The notes under the pieces are model-generated. The model made no database searches, had not been told where the DNA came from, and was given only the letters and a program-made list of their open reading frames with translations. From DATBSL01 sp963729875 (GTDB lineage: Bacteria > Acidobacteriota > Vicinamibacteria > Fen-336): a DNA stretch of 64,000 bases. The position numbers were made by a program, and so were the translations under genes. The stretch is taken from NCBI GenBank assembly GCA_963729875.1, contig CAVSPR010000003.1:62001-126000 (forward strand), given 5' to 3'. Shown here one piece after another: positions 62,441-64,000 of the stretch (positions are counted from its first letter, which is position 1; each line of letters opens with the position of its first letter).

Positions 62441-64000
62441 GTGCGTGTCGTGGGTCGGAGCGTCCCGCGGCGGGAAGGCCTCGACAAGGCCAGGGGTGCC
62501 TCGCGGTACGTGGACGACCTGCGCTTCCCCGGCATGCTGCACGGGCGCACGATCCGCACGACCATCGCGCGCGGCGAGCTGACGGCGGTCCACCTCGACT
62601 TCGACCCGGCGGGCTTCACCGTCGTCGACCACCGCGACATCCCGGGCCGCAACGTCGTCGCCCTCATCCAGGACGACCAGCCCTTTCTCGTCGAGCGGGA
62701 GATCCGCCACGCCGAGGAGGCGGTCCTGCTCCTCGCCCACGAGGACCGCGAGGCGCTCCGCACGGCGGCGGTGCGGCTGGAGTGCCGTCCGAGGGAGCCC
62801 GTCCTCGACCCCGAGCGCTCGACCCACGCGTTCAAGGAGCTCACGATCGAGAAGGGCGACCTCGTCCGGGGCTTCGCCGAAGCCGACCTCGTGGTCGAGG
62901 GCGAGTACCGGACCGGCCGCCAGGAACACGTCTACATCGAGCCGAACGGCGTCATCGCGGTGCCGGGCGACGGCGCCGTGACCGTCTACGGCTCGCTGCA
63001 GTGCCCCTACTACGTCCACAAGGCGCTCGTGGGCCTGCTCGGCCTGCCCCACGAGAAGGTGCGCATCGTGCAGACGGAGACCGGGGGCGGGTTCGGAGGC
63101 AAGGAGGACTACCCCTCGATCATCGCCGGGCACGCGGCGCTCCTCGCCCTGAAGTCGAGCCGACCGGTCAAGGTCGTCTACGACCGCCTCGAGGACATGG
63201 CCGCGACCACCAAGCGCCACCCCTCGATCGTTCGCCACCGCACCGGCGTCACGCGCGACGGGCGGATCACGGCGATGGAGATCGACGTCCTCCTCGACGG
63301 CGGCGCCTACTGCACGCTGAGCCCGGTGGTGCTCTCCCGCGGCTGCCTCCACGCCACCGGCCCCTACCGCTGCGACAACGTCCGCGTCCACGGGCGCGTC
63401 GTGATGACGAACACGCCGCCCTCCGGCGCCTTTCGCGGCTTCGGGGCGCCGCAGACGGTCTTCGCCGCCGAGGTGCAGATGGACCGGGCCGCCGAGGCGC
63501 TGGGCCTCGACCCCGTGCGGCTGCGCGAGAGAAACGCGCTCCGGCCGGGCGACACGATGGCCACCGGCCAGAAGGTGGGCGAGGACGCGAGCGCTCTCGC
63601 CGTCCTGCAGGAGGCCGTGAGCCGGTCCGACTTCCACCGCAAGCGCCGGGCCTGGCGAGGCACGAGCCACGGGATCGGCCTGTCGCTCTTCTTCCACGGC
63701 GCCGGCTTCACAGGCTCCGGCGAGGTCTGGCTGGCCTCGAAGGCCTCCCTCGAGCTCTTGCCGCGCGGGGCCCGGGTCCTCGTCGGCAGCACGGAGATGG
63801 GCCAGGGCACGAGGACGACCCTGGCGCAGATCGTGGCCGAGGCCCTCGGCTGGCCGGTCGAGCGCGTCCTCGTGGCCGACCCCGACACTGCGCGCGTCCC
63901 CGACAGCGGCCCGACCGTCGCCTCCCGCACCTGCATGGTCGTGGGCGGGCTCCTGAAAGCCTGCGCCCTGGAGATGAAGGAGCGGCTCGCGGGCCTCTCC
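62441..64000 (+). CDS. Xanthine dehydrogenase-family molybdopterin-binding subunit (3' end outside window)
   Basis: The open frame runs 520 codons to the window edge. It reads VGRSVPRREGLDKARGASRYVDDL, the start of the XdhA/CoxL-type large subunit, then the FeS-proximal and cofactor motifs TETGGGFGGKEDYPS, NTPPSGAFRGFGAPQ and VGSTEMGQGTRTTLAQI. These form the molybdopterin-binding cleft. The final catalytic Glu lies beyond the edge. Xanthine, aldehyde or CO oxidation are all possible. There is no FAD or 2Fe-2S subunit gene upstream, so they may lie downstream or be absent. Confidence 0.9.
   Translation, partial: MRVVGRSVPRREGLDKARGASRYVDDLRFPGMLHGRTIRTTIARGELTAVHLDFDPAGFTVVDHRDIPGRNVVALIQDDQPFLVEREIRHAEEAVLLLAHEDREALRTAAVRLECRPREPVLDPERSTHAFKELTIEKGDLVRGFAEADLVVEGEYRTGRQEHVYIEPNGVIAVPGDGAVTVYGSLQCPYYVHKALVGLLGLPHEKVRIVQTETGGGFGGKEDYPSIIAGHAALLALKSSRPVKVVYDRLEDMAATTKRHPSIVRHRTGVTRDGRITAMEIDVLLDGGAYCTLSPVVLSRGCLHATGPYRCDNVRVHGRVVMTNTPPSGAFRGFGAPQTVFAAEVQMDRAAEALGLDPVRLRERNALRPGDTMATGQKVGEDASALAVLQEAVSRSDFHRKRRAWRGTSHGIGLSLFFHGAGFTGSGEVWLASKASLELLPRGARVLVGSTEMGQGTRTTLAQIVAEALGWPVERVLVADPDTARVPDSGPTVASRTCMVVGGLLKACALEMKERLAGLS

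Overview
The window is very GC-rich, with tightly packed genes on both strands and strong G/C bias at third codon positions. It reads as a bacterial chromosome or metagenome contig. The gene set fits an Acidobacteriota-like organism with moderate confidence: complete bacillithiol genes, a PEGA/TonB-tailed Ser/Thr kinase, a KduI/KduD pectin set, an SDR-type threonine-dehydrogenase relative, and frequent GTG/TTG starts. I see no rRNA, tRNA, CRISPR array or intact transposon. Nothing marks a prophage or genomic island.

Layout. 1-5.1 kb is a pectin/polyuronate locus: a divergent PL1 pectate lyase, a DUF4861 protein, a GH28 polygalacturonase, a KduI/IolB isomerase and a KduD dehydrogenase. A perfect GntR-type palindrome lies in the divergent intergenic region. 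5.1-9.4 kb holds a PBP-fold sugar-sensor-like protein, an SDR, a CDP-alcohol phosphatidyltransferase, a hotdog protein, MobA and a small secreted protein. 9.4-13 kb is a coupled argS, glutamine-amidotransferase, thioredoxin unit. 13.1-25.5 kb is one long minus-strand run: Ser/Thr kinase with PEGA/TonB tail (frame broken), FHA-zinc ribbon-RDD protein, signal peptidase, TrkH, TrkA, CarA, CarB, patatin, alpha/beta hydrolase. 25.7-29.1 kb is bshC-bshA-bshB1. 29.3-31.6 kb is feoB-feoA behind a palindromic operator. 31.7-38.2 kb carries a methyltransferase remnant, a sodium:solute symporter with a small membrane partner, a glycosyltransferase group, PilZ/SUMF, and a degenerate M28 protein.

38.2-46.2 kb is pyrimidine synthesis in two divergent blocks, pyrR-B-C and pyrK-D-F, around a membrane phosphodiesterase and a HAD phosphatase. 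With carAB at 15-19 kb, every step to UMP except orotate phosphoribosyltransferase (pyrE) is encoded here. 46.2-57.5 kb holds a secreted protein, a GT-C-like membrane protein, a receiver domain, an MrfA/MrfB-like helicase-exonuclease pair, folE, a lone cyclic-nucleotide-binding domain, DUF421 and a DUF2064 transferase. 57.5-62.4 kb has four consecutive genes (CE15-like esterase, nucleoside hydrolase, histidine kinase, GHMP kinase) all broken by single-base frameshifts. The window ends inside a xanthine-dehydrogenase-type molybdenum subunit, which would need the cofactor chemistry MobA belongs to.

Two organism-wide habits stand out. Many first genes carry a TANNNT box only 6-12 bases before the start codon, which predicts leaderless mRNAs. 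Downstream genes are very often coupled by a GTGA stop/start overlap. The strongest candidates for something undescribed are the kinase-FHA-LepB-TrkH-TrkA cluster, the feoB operator at the transcript's first bases, the leaderless architecture, and the divergent pectin-locus operator.
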